Source: SHLQ01 sp964451305 (GTDB lineage Bacteria > Actinomycetota > Acidimicrobiia > Acidimicrobiales > SHLQ01). From it: DNA of 64,000 nucleotides. Made by a program: the position numbers and the translations under genes. Under the pieces are notes generated by a model. That model was not told the DNA's origin. It made no database searches and saw only the letters and a list, made by a program, of their open reading frames with translations. The stretch is taken from positions 1 through 64,000 of the forward strand of contig CAYVHV010000011.1 in NCBI GenBank assembly GCA_964451305.1, written 5' to 3'. Below are positions 25,975 to 35,536 of the stretch, piece by piece (within the stretch, counting starts at the first letter, position 1; every line of letters begins with the position of its first letter).

Positions 25975-26132
25975 GGGCTGATCTTGTCCGATGCAGCGGA
26001 CAAGGCCCAATTCGACCACTTCGACGAGCCAGATTCCATGAATGACTACAGCGGTGGCGTCACTCGGTGTGAGATAATTTGACCAGGCGCCACTTTGCGA
26101 TTTCTCCGTGGGCGTTCCATCCTCGACTACGT

Positions 26133-26759
26133 ATGCATTTGACTCCCGAACAGATCGATCGCCAACCGTTTCGGATGACTCGGCGCGGATACGACATTGT
26201 GCAGGTTCGAGATTTTCTACGCGAAATCGCAAGTGAGATGCGCGAACGGCAACGGGTGCGTGACCGTCTCATCGAGACCGGTCACGACGAAGCCGCCGCC
26301 GAGGCGGAAACCCACACGATCATCAACAACACTCGAGGCGCCACCTCCAACGCAGAAATCGATACCGACGGACGGAACGATTCGACCGATGTCATCGCAC
26401 GGAGTGAGCGGCGTGCCGAGGAGATCATCGCCGAGGCGGAAGCCGAGGCTCAGCAGCTCCTCGAACAGTCGGAAGAGCGCGCTCGCGAACGGAGCGGTGT
26501 TGTCATCGGCGAGGCTCAGGCGCGCCTCGACCAGCTACTCGCACAAGAGCGAGAGCTGCGTTCACGACTCGAAACCCAACGGGCATCCGCGGGCGTGGCA
26601 GCGGTCGGTGTGGCCCGGACCCGCCCAGCGCTCGGAATGGCGAAGGCGGCGGTCGACCCGACCACCGATTCACGTGACCGTACCGAGGTCGCTGGCCCAG
26701 ATACCTCCCTCGCCGATTTCATGAAGGCAACGCTGCGCCACGAGGTTCGCCCCGACTAA
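26133..26759 (+). CDS. DivIVA-domain protein
   Basis: 208 aa from MHLTPEQIDRQPFRMTRRGYDIVQVRDFLREIASEM, an N-terminal DivIVA/Wag31-type membrane-binding and dimerisation motif (residues 1-35); the in-frame ATG at 26079 lacks this fit. A long charged coiled coil follows (about 90-165, heptads rich in Glu/Ala/Arg: RRAEEIIAEAEAEAQQLLEQ). The tail is disordered. It probably works at cell poles or septa as a scaffold. It is divergent from the exonuclease gene. Confidence 0.85.
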   Translation: MHLTPEQIDRQPFRMTRRGYDIVQVRDFLREIASEMRERQRVRDRLIETGHDEAAAEAETHTIINNTRGATSNAEIDTDGRNDSTDVIARSERRAEEIIAEAEAEAQQLLEQSEERARERSGVVIGEAQARLDQLLAQERELRSRLETQRASAGVAAVGVARTRPALGMAKAAVDPTTDSRDRTEVAGPDTSLADFMKATLRHEVRPD

Positions 26760-26805
26760 GGGTGGCCCATCTCGCGCTACGTTCCCTCGCGCTAAGTTCC
26801 GGGGT

Positions 26806-27882
26806 ATGGATCTTCCGGTGATGCCGCCGATCAAACCAATGCTCGCGAAGGCGCTCGATGCGCTTCCCGAGGGTGACCTTGCGCTCGAACCCAAGTGGGA
26901 CGGGTTTCGTTGCATCGTCTTTCGAGACGGCGATGAGATCACGTTGGGCAGCCGAAACCAGAAGCCGTTCAACCGTTACTTTCCCGAACTGTTCGAGCCG
27001 CTACGAGCGTCGCTACCGGACCGCTGTGTCCTCGACGGTGAGCTGATCGTCGAGATCGATGGCTCGCTCGACTTCGATGCGCTCGGCCAGCGAATTCATC
27101 CCGCCGAGAGCCGGGTGAACATGTTGGCGGAGAAGACGCCCGTCTCGTTCGTCGCCTTTGATGTGCTCGCCAATGGAGATGAGTCGCTAGTCGAACAACC
27201 CTTCCGTGAACGGCGTGCTGTTCTTGAGCACATAGCCAACGGGTTCGAAGCGTCGATCTACTTAGCGCCGATGACGACGAACCGAGCACTCGCCATGGAG
27301 TGGTTCGACACCATGGAGGGCGCAGGTCTCGACGGCCTGATCGCAAAGCCGCTCGACGGAACGTATGTCGAAAACAAACGCGTGCAGTTCAAGCTGAAAC
27401 ACACCCGGACCATCGACTGCGTCGTCGCTGGCTACCGCATTCACAAGAGTGGCGATGGCATTGGTTCACTCGTCCTCGGCCTATACGACTCGAACGGTGG
27501 TCTTCGCCACGTCGGCGTGTCTGCGTCGTTCGCAGCGAAGAAGCGTGTCGAACTGCTCGAGGAGATGGCGCCGTACGTTCTCGACGATCCGTCGATGCAT
27601 CCGTGGGCGAGCTGGATGGACCCCGACGCACACCGCTCCGATGGCGCCATGCCAGGAGCCCCCAACCGGTGGAGCGGAGCGAACGGGCGTGACCACTCTT
27701 GGATTGCCGTGCGACCTGAGCGTGTTGTCGAGGTGAAGTACGTGCTCGCGACCGATGGCCGTTTCCGAGGAACGACGCGGTTCGTTCGATGGCGTCCCGA
27801 CCGTGAACCGGAGTCGGCGACCCTCGACCAATTTCCGACGCTCGCCCCGTTCGACATCACGTCCGTACTGAGGCGGTCCTGA
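26806..27882 (+). CDS. ligC: ATP-dependent DNA ligase, LigC type
   Basis: 358 aa. Motif I is EPKWDGFR with the nucleotidylated Lys30. Motif III is FVAFDVLA, motif IV GLDGLIAKPLDG and motif V QFKLKHTRTIDCVVAGY, followed by an OB-fold domain (GSLVLGLYDSNGGLRHVGVS) and the C-terminal RFVRWRPDREP. The length and order match the actinobacterial LigC group, which acts in repair and not replication. The start ATG lies near a weak GGGG. No Ku gene is in view. Confidence 0.9.
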   Translation: MDLPVMPPIKPMLAKALDALPEGDLALEPKWDGFRCIVFRDGDEITLGSRNQKPFNRYFPELFEPLRASLPDRCVLDGELIVEIDGSLDFDALGQRIHPAESRVNMLAEKTPVSFVAFDVLANGDESLVEQPFRERRAVLEHIANGFEASIYLAPMTTNRALAMEWFDTMEGAGLDGLIAKPLDGTYVENKRVQFKLKHTRTIDCVVAGYRIHKSGDGIGSLVLGLYDSNGGLRHVGVSASFAAKKRVELLEEMAPYVLDDPSMHPWASWMDPDAHRSDGAMPGAPNRWSGANGRDHSWIAVRPERVVEVKYVLATDGRFRGTTRFVRWRPDREPESATLDQFPTLAPFDITSVLRRS

Positions 27883-27921
27883 CGGACCTTCTCAACTGCG
27901 CCTTTCCCTTCCGCTCGGCGC

Positions 27922-29559
27922 CTAGGGGCGGGTGTAGAAGTAGAGGTCGCCTGAGACGGGGTCGACTCGTAAGCGGCCGACGTCGAGTCCGTCGCCGGAA
28001 TCGAGCAACCCGTCGAGCTCGTTCGCTATGGCATCGGGAACGCCACCCAAGACGAGCCACGGTGCGCAATCGCCACCGTGGAGTTCGCTGCAGCCGGTCA
28101 CGCTCGCAGGGTCGGCGGCGGGCTCGTGCACGAGCAGCCAGTCACCAAATGCTGGGTGGCTGCCACTAGCAAACCGTGGATCGTCGAGGTACGGGCCGGA
28201 CCAACCGTCGACGCCGGGGTCGGTGAATAGATCGTTGATCGAGGTGGCGAATCCGGCGGTGTCGACGGTGAAACTTCGAGCGGCCGTTGCGCCGACGCGG
28301 AAGGAATCGGCGAGTTCGCTGAGCTCGGGTTCTGGGACGACAGGATCGGGGGTGCGGGGATTGCTCAGCGCTCGGGCGAAGTTGCGTCCCCATCCCGGGG
28401 CGAGAAGGTTCTCTGCGATCGTCTCGTGCACGGTGCGTTCGACGCGCATCATGATGACACGGTCGGCCTCAGCGACTCGCTCCATGAAGTTGACCCGGCC
28501 AATATCATCCCAGTGAATGAAATGAACCTCTTCGAAGTACGACGCCAGTTGGTTCTCGGCAAAGTTCATCATCGAGTCCCGAAGGACGAGCGTCTCGCCC
28601 GGGATCAAGTCGCCTGAACCGCTGCTCTCATGGCTGCGAACAGGAGACGTTCCCCCGGTCGGGGTCTGTTCGAAGACGGTCTCGATGCCAGGACGGTTCG
28701 ATGTCTGGAATGGATCCGGAACATCGAGCGATTTCAGGATGCCGAGACGCCCAAAGATGTCGCCGTTGATCGGCAACGACCTGTCCAGCTCTTCCACGTC
28801 CTCGGTGTTGAACAGGCCCGGTTCGAAATGGTTGACGATCTCCTCGGCAGCGAGTGTTCCGGCGTCGAAGGTCCAATGGGAATCGTGCTCGTAGTACCAG
28901 CGTCCGGGCTCTTCGGCTTCGGCCTGGATGAGCGGTTCGACAAAATCGATGGACGCACCCGTGGAGGCGAGGGCCTCACGGAACTCAGGTCGTGTTTGGC
29001 GTCCGCACTCGGCAGCGAAGTCGGCGCGTCCCTCGAGCTGCGAATCGAGGATCGTTGCCTTGTCGGGCGCAACGACGAACAACCACTCTTTGCCACCCGC
29101 TTCGGCGGCTTCGGAAAACTCGGCGAACCGGTCGACGAGTTCTTGGCTCTCGTACAGATCGAGGCACGCATTGCTGAAGTCCTCTGCGAGGAAGAACGTC
29201 TCGCCGGGTCCTTCAACAACTCCGGTGTCCGATGAGATATCGAGCTGCAACCAGATTCGGTGATACCAGCCGGTCGATTGGTTTCGAAGCGGGGTGGCAT
29301 CGCGGAACCAGCGATTGAGCTGATCGAACGTGGATGCGTCACGAACTGTCTCTCGGTTGAGGATCGGCAGCGTAACGGCGGGACGCCGTTCGATCGACGC
29401 TGATGTTGCCCCGAACAAGCTGGCCGTCCACGGAAAGGTGAGCACTCCAATGAACAACACGATCGTCAAGACGTGAGTCGCCTTGTGTCCAAACGAACGC
29501 TCGTCGCTCGTCGTTGGGTCGTCGTCGTGGTCGTTCTCCACGTGCTCGTCGGTCGTCAT
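27922..29559 (-). CDS. AlgX/AlgJ-like polysaccharide O-acetyltransferase (SGNH-like)
   Basis: 545 aa: acidic cytoplasmic N-terminus, one TM helix (about 29-52), then an extracytoplasmic SGNH-hydrolase-like domain. The catalytic set is visible: DSHWTFD supplies D226 and H228, and VLRDSMM supplies Ser329. AlgJ/AlgX proteins take acetyl groups delivered by the AlgI MBOAT protein and place them on exported polysaccharide. The MBOAT gene is immediately upstream with a 1-base TGATG overlap. The C-terminal 150 residues have no motif I recognise. Confidence 0.85.
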   Translation of the reverse strand: MTTDEHVENDHDDDPTTSDERSFGHKATHVLTIVLFIGVLTFPWTASLFGATSASIERRPAVTLPILNRETVRDASTFDQLNRWFRDATPLRNQSTGWYHRIWLQLDISSDTGVVEGPGETFFLAEDFSNACLDLYESQELVDRFAEFSEAAEAGGKEWLFVVAPDKATILDSQLEGRADFAAECGRQTRPEFREALASTGASIDFVEPLIQAEAEEPGRWYYEHDSHWTFDAGTLAAEEIVNHFEPGLFNTEDVEELDRSLPINGDIFGRLGILKSLDVPDPFQTSNRPGIETVFEQTPTGGTSPVRSHESSGSGDLIPGETLVLRDSMMNFAENQLASYFEEVHFIHWDDIGRVNFMERVAEADRVIMMRVERTVHETIAENLLAPGWGRNFARALSNPRTPDPVVPEPELSELADSFRVGATAARSFTVDTAGFATSINDLFTDPGVDGWSGPYLDDPRFASGSHPAFGDWLLVHEPAADPASVTGCSELHGGDCAPWLVLGGVPDAIANELDGLLDSGDGLDVGRLRVDPVSGDLYFYTRP

Positions 29560-30971
29560 CAGAACTGGAAGTACAGGAACGGGCTGAAGTCATTGGCGGC
29601 GATTAGCACCATGCTCAGCGGGATGGTCAGGACGATGTAGCTCATACGTGCGGCTTGTGGAGCGAAGTTGATCTTGGCGATGCCCTGCGGGTTGACGGTC
29701 GAGAGCCACGGGCCGACGGTCTTATCGCGAGGCAGCAGGAACGACAGCACGCCGATCGTCAGGATCAACATGTTCGGAATGGTCATCGCCGTCGTCAGCG
29801 CCCCACGCAGCGGACCTCCCTGGAAGCTGAAGAGATCGAGAAAGTACTGATTGCCATCGGTGATCGATGGGGCACGGAACCACACCCATGACGACATCAC
29901 GATGAACAGGGTCAGCGCGCGTCGAACCGCTGGAACCCGGGTGGTATCACCTAGACCGGTGACCCGCTCAACGATGAGCCACACCCCGTGGATGGCGCCC
30001 CAGACGAGGAATGTCCATGCGGCACCGTGCCATAACGCGGTCAAAAAGAACACGGTCCCAAGGTTTCTGTAGGTCTTGAACGAGCCTTCGCGCGACCCTC
30101 CCAACGGGATGTAGACGTAATCGCGGAACCAACTCGACAAGGTGATGTGCCAACGTTGCCAGAAGTCGCTGATCGAATGCGCCGAGTATGGGCGGTTGAA
30201 GTTCTCCGGAAACGTGAAGCCGAGCATCGTACCGAGGCCGATCGCCATGTCGGAGTAGCCGGAGAAGTCGAAGTAGATCTGAACGGTGTAGGCGAGGAGA
30301 CCAATCCAGGCCCCCGCCATAGTCCGGCTGTCGCCGGTCGCGAACGCAGCGTCAGCGATCGGTGCGACCGCGTCGGCGATGATGACCTTCTTTGCCAAGC
30401 CGTGAGCAAATCGGGTCGCCCCGATCGCGAGTTTGTCGACGCTCATCGTTCGGGAGTAGAGCTCGTCGCGAAGTTGTGAATAGCGCACGATCGGGCCGGC
30501 GATGAGCTGAGGAAAGAGCGTGATGTAGAGCAGGTGCTTGTCTGCGCTGTTGAGCGGTTCGGCATCGCCACGCTTGATGTCGATCACATACGAGAGGGCT
30601 TGGAACGTGAAGAACGAAATACCGATCGGCAGTACCTGAGAATCGATCGGTGCGCCGTCGATCCCGACGACTCCGGCAAAGTCGAATGCGACCTCGGAGA
30701 AGAAGGAGGCATATTTGAACCAGAGAAGTGGTGCGATCACCGCCGCGATCGTGGCGTACAGCCAGACCTTCGAATCGAGCCGCTTGGCGCCGAAGTACGA
30801 AACGGCAACGACCCACAGCAGCAGGACCGTCCACTGCGCAGCACCCCACCAGTAGAAGGTGAGGCTGGCGATCAAAAGCAGCGGATTCCGGAGTCGAGCC
30901 GGGACGAGGATCGTCGAAACGATAACGATCGGCAGGAATGCGGTGAGAAAGATCGGAGAGGTGAAGACCAT
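29559..30971 (-). CDS. MBOAT-family acyltransferase (AlgI-like)
   Basis: 470 aa from MVFTSPIFLTAFLPIVI (ATG 30971). It has ten or more TM helices. AlgI signatures are PIGISFFTFQALSYVIDIKRG, LFPQLIAGPIVRYSQL, NFNRPYSAHSISDFWQRWHITLSSWFRDYVYIPLGGS and ALWHGAAWTFLVWGAIHG, which holds the MBOAT active-site His. It probably carries acetyl groups across the membrane to the AlgX-like partner encoded next. The pair would O-acetylate a secreted glycan, possibly the one made at 10-25 kb. Confidence 0.92.
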   Translation of the reverse strand: MVFTSPIFLTAFLPIVIVSTILVPARLRNPLLLIASLTFYWWGAAQWTVLLLWVVAVSYFGAKRLDSKVWLYATIAAVIAPLLWFKYASFFSEVAFDFAGVVGIDGAPIDSQVLPIGISFFTFQALSYVIDIKRGDAEPLNSADKHLLYITLFPQLIAGPIVRYSQLRDELYSRTMSVDKLAIGATRFAHGLAKKVIIADAVAPIADAAFATGDSRTMAGAWIGLLAYTVQIYFDFSGYSDMAIGLGTMLGFTFPENFNRPYSAHSISDFWQRWHITLSSWFRDYVYIPLGGSREGSFKTYRNLGTVFFLTALWHGAAWTFLVWGAIHGVWLIVERVTGLGDTTRVPAVRRALTLFIVMSSWVWFRAPSITDGNQYFLDLFSFQGGPLRGALTTAMTIPNMLILTIGVLSFLLPRDKTVGPWLSTVNPQGIAKINFAPQAARMSYIVLTIPLSMVLIAANDFSPFLYFQF

Positions 30972-31203
30972 TAGACGCGGAGGTTCAGAGCAACAGAGCG
31001 GACCGAAGATCCGCACGCAGAGACATTACAAGACGAGTCAGGCACCCCACTGGTCATCTCCAACCGCGTCGTCATCGACGGTCTCCGCCATCACGACGAG
31101 CTGCTCCCACGCCTCAACAATCAACGGTGTGGGCCGATGTGAACAACGGTGAAGAGTCCCATTCCGGCAGCCACCGCCGTCGGATAATTTCTAAGGTTTA
31201 CCC

Positions 31204-31638
31204 ATGGTCGTCGTTGCTCGCCCCTCGAAGTTCATTGTCTTCGGCATCGCATTTTTGCTCCTCCCGACGGTCGTTCGAGCTGCCATGGACCCATCGCTCA
31301 TCAACTTTGCGTGGGCCCTCACGGGCATGCCCGTTGTTATTCGCGTCAGTTTGCTGACGGTTGCGGTCAACAAAGACTGGGTGACAGTCCGGAACTTTTT
31401 CTCCACGAACCACATTCCACTATGGGAAGCCGAAGTTGAGTTTGGCGAGGTCGAAGGCGGCGGTTTCGTCAGCGATGCTGGTGGCAAGCTCGACAGCGGC
31501 GGACGAACGCTCTACGTTCGCCGTAGTTGGCACGAAGACGATCGAGTGATCGTCACGATCGCACCCCGGTACGGTGACGAATCGCAGCGCGTCCACGACG
31601 AGTTGAACCGGCAGATCGCTCTTCATCGAGCCCTGTAA
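31204..31638 (+). CDS. Small membrane protein, PH-domain-like
   Basis: 144 aa. Two hydrophobic segments (FIVFGIAFLLLPTVVRA and FAWALTGMPVVIRVSLLTV) are followed by a beta-rich cytoplasmic part: VNKDWVTVRNFFSTNHIPLWEAEVEF then TLYVRRSWHEDDRVIVTI. That order (two TM then a PH-like fold with VRNxFxTxxIPW) is typical of actinobacterial bacterial-PH membrane proteins. The function is unknown. The 230-base stretch before it (30972-31203) shows no convincing gene. Confidence 0.7.
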   Translation: MVVVARPSKFIVFGIAFLLLPTVVRAAMDPSLINFAWALTGMPVVIRVSLLTVAVNKDWVTVRNFFSTNHIPLWEAEVEFGEVEGGGFVSDAGGKLDSGGRTLYVRRSWHEDDRVIVTIAPRYGDESQRVHDELNRQIALHRAL

Positions 31639-31767
31639 AGCGTGTATCAGCCCCCGGCTGAGATCTTGGGGTATCGTGCGTTCAGTTCCGACGTTTTGGA
31701 ACGTGTGGGGTCGTTCGTGAGTTAACGATCTACAACCGCCAGTACAACAACCATCTCAGGAGCAATC

Positions 31768-33522
31768 GTGACCGACACCGCCGACTGGAATTTCGAGGAC
31801 TTTGTTGCGGGAGAAACGCCCCTTCCGTCGCCGAACCTTGCCTGGAACACCTACGGCAAAGGTGTCGAGAACATGGGCAAAGATGGTGCCCCAGAGGATA
31901 TTGAGATCCCTGAACCCACTGACGACGAACTGCTCATCCGCATCGACGCGGTCGGCCTGTGCTTCTCCGACGTCAAGCTGATCCGCCAGGGAGCCGACCA
32001 CGCGAAGCTTTACGGACGTGACCTTCGCAAAGAGCCAACCCGCCTTGGACATGAACCGTCGGTCACCGTCATGAAGGTCGGGGCGAACCTGAAAGATCGC
32101 TACGTCGAAGGCCAGCGCCTCGCCATTCAGCCCGACATTCACGTCGACGGCAAGAGCACCGCATACGGCTACACCATTCCCGGCGGACTCATTCAGTACC
32201 ACACCATTGGGTCTGAAGTTCTCGACGCTGACGACGGTGCCTACGTGATCCCGGTCGACGACTCGATCAGCTACGCGGGTGCTGCGCTCTCGGAACCGTG
32301 GGCATGCGTTGTTGGTGCATACCAGCAGCGTCGTCGCCTCCAGCCAATGGACGGCGGCACGATGTGGGTCATCGGTTCGGCAGACGACGCCACCGAATAC
32401 ACCAGTAGCCAAGGCATTGGTAACCCGTCGACGATCGTGCTCTCCGACGTGTCCGAACATGTCGCCAACTGGATCGAAGGCGCACGCAGCGAAGGCTCGA
32501 CCGTCATTGTCGATGACGGCCTCAACGCAGAGAACGTGGCCGCAAAGTCTGCCGAACACACTGGTGAGACCGGATTCGACGACATCTTTGTGCTCGGCCA
32601 GACAAGCGCCGCGCTGATCGAAGAGGTCGCAAAGACCATCGCGTTCCGTGGAACGATGACCATGGTCGGTACCGAACCACTCGACGGCAACCCACAAACC
32701 GACGTTGGTCGTCTCCACTACCACTACACCGCCTACCTCGGCACCACCTCGAACGACATCAGCGAAGCCTGGGGAGAAGCCCGCAACCGTGCTGACCTCG
32801 TTGCAGGCGGCCTCACCATCGTCGTCGGTGCTGGCGGCCCGATGGGTCAGATGCACATGCAGCGTGCGATCGAGATGGACAACGGTCCGGCCACGATCAT
32901 CGGCCTCGACCTCGACCAAGAGCGCATGGATCGCGCGAACACCATGCTCGCGCCGATGGCAGAAGCTGCAGGCCGCAAGCTGATCATCTTCAACTCGGGC
33001 GAAGGCCAAGAAGCAGTGGACGCGCTCGTTGCAGAGCACTCGAATGGCAAGGGCGCCGACGATGTCATCGTCTCGGTACCTTCGGGCCCACTCATGGGTG
33101 AGTCATCCAAGCTGATGAGCCCCGACGGCATGCTCGTCCTGTTCGCCGGCGTGCTCAACGGAACCATGGCGCCGCTCAACCTGAGCGACGTGTACCTGCA
33201 CAACGCACAGTTCACCGGCACCTCCGGTTCCTCGATCGCCGACCAAGAATCGGTGATCTCTTCGACCGTCGAAGGCTCACTCACCCCAAGCCACAATCTC
33301 GCTGCAGTTGGCGGTATCGAAGCGGGTGCCGACGGAGTTCAGGCGCTTATCGACGGCGACTACGCCGGCAAGGTCATGATCTTCCCTCAGCTCGTTGGCC
33401 TCGAGCTCACCGGTCTCGACGCACTCGCTGAGAAGCATCCAGACATCGGCGAAAAGCTTGGTCCGAACAACACGTGGACCAACGAAGCGGAACAGCTTCT
33501 CTTCGAGAAGTATCACGCGTAG
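31768..33522 (+). CDS. Zn-dependent medium-chain dehydrogenase, likely polyol-phosphate dehydrogenase, enlarged
   Basis: 584 aa, much longer than the usual 340-400 aa. It starts at GTG with CAGGAG 6 bases before it. The catalytic zinc site is in GLCFSDVK (C65), GHE (H95, E96) and SEPWAC (E176); the four structural-zinc cysteines are missing. A first Rossmann-like unit (TMWVIGSADDATE, about 199-260) has lost its GxGxxG. A second (TIVVGAGGPMGQMHMQ, about 350) has an intact one. It is the first gene of the mannitol PTS locus, which has no MtlD-type enzyme, so it is the best candidate for oxidising mannitol-1-phosphate to fructose-6-phosphate. That role is inference. Confidence 0.75.
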   Translation: MTDTADWNFEDFVAGETPLPSPNLAWNTYGKGVENMGKDGAPEDIEIPEPTDDELLIRIDAVGLCFSDVKLIRQGADHAKLYGRDLRKEPTRLGHEPSVTVMKVGANLKDRYVEGQRLAIQPDIHVDGKSTAYGYTIPGGLIQYHTIGSEVLDADDGAYVIPVDDSISYAGAALSEPWACVVGAYQQRRRLQPMDGGTMWVIGSADDATEYTSSQGIGNPSTIVLSDVSEHVANWIEGARSEGSTVIVDDGLNAENVAAKSAEHTGETGFDDIFVLGQTSAALIEEVAKTIAFRGTMTMVGTEPLDGNPQTDVGRLHYHYTAYLGTTSNDISEAWGEARNRADLVAGGLTIVVGAGGPMGQMHMQRAIEMDNGPATIIGLDLDQERMDRANTMLAPMAEAAGRKLIIFNSGEGQEAVDALVAEHSNGKGADDVIVSVPSGPLMGESSKLMSPDGMLVLFAGVLNGTMAPLNLSDVYLHNAQFTGTSGSSIADQESVISSTVEGSLTPSHNLAAVGGIEAGADGVQALIDGDYAGKVMIFPQLVGLELTGLDALAEKHPDIGEKLGPNNTWTNEAEQLLFEKYHA

Positions 33523-33650
33523 CCGAGTCAGCGAGGTGATCCGCTGCGTCCCAGTACGTTGAGCGGCCGTTCGCACAACAGGTCGTCTCTCGGCCGCGAC
33601 GGTTCGAACGGATCTCGACCGGGCGGGTTGATAGAGATACAGTTCCGACC

Positions 33651-34595
33651 ATGATCGTCACCGTCACGCCTAATCCGAGCTTTGATCGGACGCTGCACCT
33701 CGATTCGTTTGAGGTTGGCATGGTCCATCGAGCAACCGATGTAACCGTCGAAGCCGGAGGCAAGGGAATCAATGTCTCCCGGGCGCTGGCGTTAAGCGGA
33801 TTTGCGAGCACCTCGGTATTTCCGGCGGGGCCCGATGACGCCAATCAGATGCGTTCACTGTTGGGACCTATCGAAGGTTTCACCTGGCACACCGTCGACA
33901 CCGGGACTCCGGTACGTACCAACGTCACCGTCATCGACGGCGGCGGCCACACCACGAAACTGAACGAACCAGGCACAACCCTTGGAGATGCCGAGCTCGA
34001 ACAGCTGCTGGCGTCGGTCGCCGATGCAACGGCGGGAGCCGAGTGGCTCGCCGGTTGTGGAAGCCTGCCTCCTGGACTCACATCAGACTTTTATCGCCTG
34101 CTCGCCGAACAAGGCCGTAACGCCGGCGTGAAGATGGCGATCGACGCGAGCGGCGCAGCCCTGCGTGCCGCCGTCGAAGGAAATGCTGCACTGATCAAAC
34201 CCAACCGGGACGAACTCTCCGACGTTGTCGGTCGTGACCTCGAGACGCTCGGCGATGTCGTCGACGCTGCGATCGAAGTTCGCGATGGTGGGGTCGGTGG
34301 CGTCGTGGTCAGCCTCGGCTCTTCGGGAGCGGTACTCGTCGATCAATCCGGAGTCGTCCACGGCACAGCCCCCACGAATATCGTCAAGAACACCGTCGGC
34401 GCTGGCGATGCGTTTCTCGCTGGCTTCCTCGCAGGCGGCGGCGCCGGGCCGGATGCGTTGGCGTCGGGTCTGTCCTGGGGGCGGGCTGCGGTCCAATCCG
34501 CATCGACCTCGTTCCCGCCAGCGACAGATGAAGATCGGGCTGCTGTTTCGCTCACCGAAGACATCGACCGTTCGCTCCCGGTAGGTCACGAATGA
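33651..34595 (+). CDS. PfkB-family sugar-phosphate kinase (1-phosphofructokinase / 6-phosphofructokinase II type)
   Basis: 314 aa. PfkB signature 1 is EAGGKGINVSRALALSG (35-51) and signature 2 is NTVGAGDAFLAGFLAGG, with catalytic Asp253. TPNPSFDRT at the N-terminus and KPNRDELSDVVG at about 183 place it in the FruK/LacC/PfkB subgroup that phosphorylates sugar phosphates. In a mannitol pathway the product would be fructose-6-phosphate, so a 6-phosphofructokinase activity is as likely as the usual 1-phosphofructokinase label. It overlaps the next gene by 4 bases (ATGA). Confidence 0.87.
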   Translation: MIVTVTPNPSFDRTLHLDSFEVGMVHRATDVTVEAGGKGINVSRALALSGFASTSVFPAGPDDANQMRSLLGPIEGFTWHTVDTGTPVRTNVTVIDGGGHTTKLNEPGTTLGDAELEQLLASVADATAGAEWLAGCGSLPPGLTSDFYRLLAEQGRNAGVKMAIDASGAALRAAVEGNAALIKPNRDELSDVVGRDLETLGDVVDAAIEVRDGGVGGVVVSLGSSGAVLVDQSGVVHGTAPTNIVKNTVGAGDAFLAGFLAGGGAGPDALASGLSWGRAAVQSASTSFPPATDEDRAAVSLTEDIDRSLPVGHE

Positions 34596-35536
34596 GCAAA
34601 AGCGGGGGCAAGCCAAAGAAACCAACATCGAAGAAGGGTTCGTCCTCGTCGAAGAACAGGTCCTCCAAGAACACTGCGTCGAAGAGTTCTAAAAACACTG
34701 CGTCGAAGAAAAAGACCACAAAGAACAAACCGCCGCAGGACAAGGTGCGGGCAACGAACACGAGCCAAGGCGGGTTCGGCATTGGTCTCGGTGAGATCTT
34801 TATGGCCGGAAGCCGCGGCTTTTTCAAGCCCCGAAACGCGCTGATCTTGATCGCTGCGGCGATTCCGGTGTTTGTCGTGTTTTGGGTGTCGTCGATTCCA
34901 TGGCAGAACTTCGATGCACGACTTACCGAACAGGTCAACGCACAACGCGCTGAACAGATCGGCAGTTCACTCGAGGCGAGCTTGACCGCCTTCGAACAGC
35001 TGCGATGGATCGCTCTGGCCTTTGTCGCAACCTTCCCAGCAGGCGTGGTCTCCGCTCCGTGGTTTCGATATGCACTCGATGCTGCCGATGGTAAAGAAAT
35101 CAACATCATGGCGCCGCTCATCGACGCGAAGAAGTGGGCCAATCACGCCTTTGCCACGTTCTGGTTTTGGGCGGGAATCACCGTGGGCATTCGTTACTCG
35201 GTGCTGATCCCGGCGCTTCCGTCGATCGTCGTGCTCGTGCTCTATGCGTTCTATGGCTATGTCATTGCCGATGGGCGAGAGATCAATGCGCTCAAAGCGC
35301 TTGGGATCAGTGTCCGCTTGGGCAAGGGAAAGCGCCTTGGGTTGCTCGCGATTGGGGGTCTGTACTTCGTGTTCAATATCTTTGGACTCACCGGCGCTGG
35401 AGTGGGACTCGAAGATGGGTCGCCATCGGTGATCGGGATCGTGCTCGGAATCTTAGGAATTTCCGCAACTGCGAGCATTACGCTCGTCAGCGGCGGTGCG
35501 ATATATCGAACTTTGGAGGGGAAATTAGATGGATAA
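34592..35536 (+). CDS. Membrane protein with Lys/Ser-rich N-terminus, unknown
   Basis: 314 aa. The first 60 residues are strongly basic and low in complexity, with a repeated SSKNTASK unit. About five TM helices follow (ALILIAAAIPVFVVFWVSS, WIALAFVATFPAGVVSAPW, AFATFWFWAGITVGIRY, LPSIVVLVLYAFYGYVIA, LLAIGGLYFVFNIFGL). I do not recognise the family. Overlaps on both sides (4 bases with the kinase, 8 bases with ptsI) show it is translated with the PTS genes. A role in sugar uptake or membrane placement of the PTS proteins is only a guess. Confidence 0.75.
   Translation: MSKSGGKPKKPTSKKGSSSSKNRSSKNTASKSSKNTASKKKTTKNKPPQDKVRATNTSQGGFGIGLGEIFMAGSRGFFKPRNALILIAAAIPVFVVFWVSSIPWQNFDARLTEQVNAQRAEQIGSSLEASLTAFEQLRWIALAFVATFPAGVVSAPWFRYALDAADGKEINIMAPLIDAKKWANHAFATFWFWAGITVGIRYSVLIPALPSIVVLVLYAFYGYVIADGREINALKALGISVRLGKGKRLGLLAIGGLYFVFNIFGLTGAGVGLEDGSPSVIGIVLGILGISATASITLVSGGAIYRTLEGKLDG

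Noticed and set aside
23515..26082. An 855-codon open frame on the plus strand across the glycosyltransferase, WecB-like and exonuclease genes
   Set aside because: It is antisense to three genes with clear family motifs. Its translation has no recognisable domain and it depends on the base composition of the other strand, so it is a shadow frame.
31038..31124. A short minus-strand frame (28 aa, from TTG) with coding-like composition (IVEAWEQLVVMAETVDDDAV)
   Set aside because: No Shine-Dalgarno, no ATG upstream, and it is too short to judge. It could be the remnant of a gene, so I left it out of the annotation.
31756..33039. A 427-codon minus-strand frame opposite the zinc dehydrogenase
   Set aside because: The plus-strand frame carries a full dehydrogenase with motifs and a ribosome site. 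The minus frame is rich in His/Val/Arg shadow composition with no motif.
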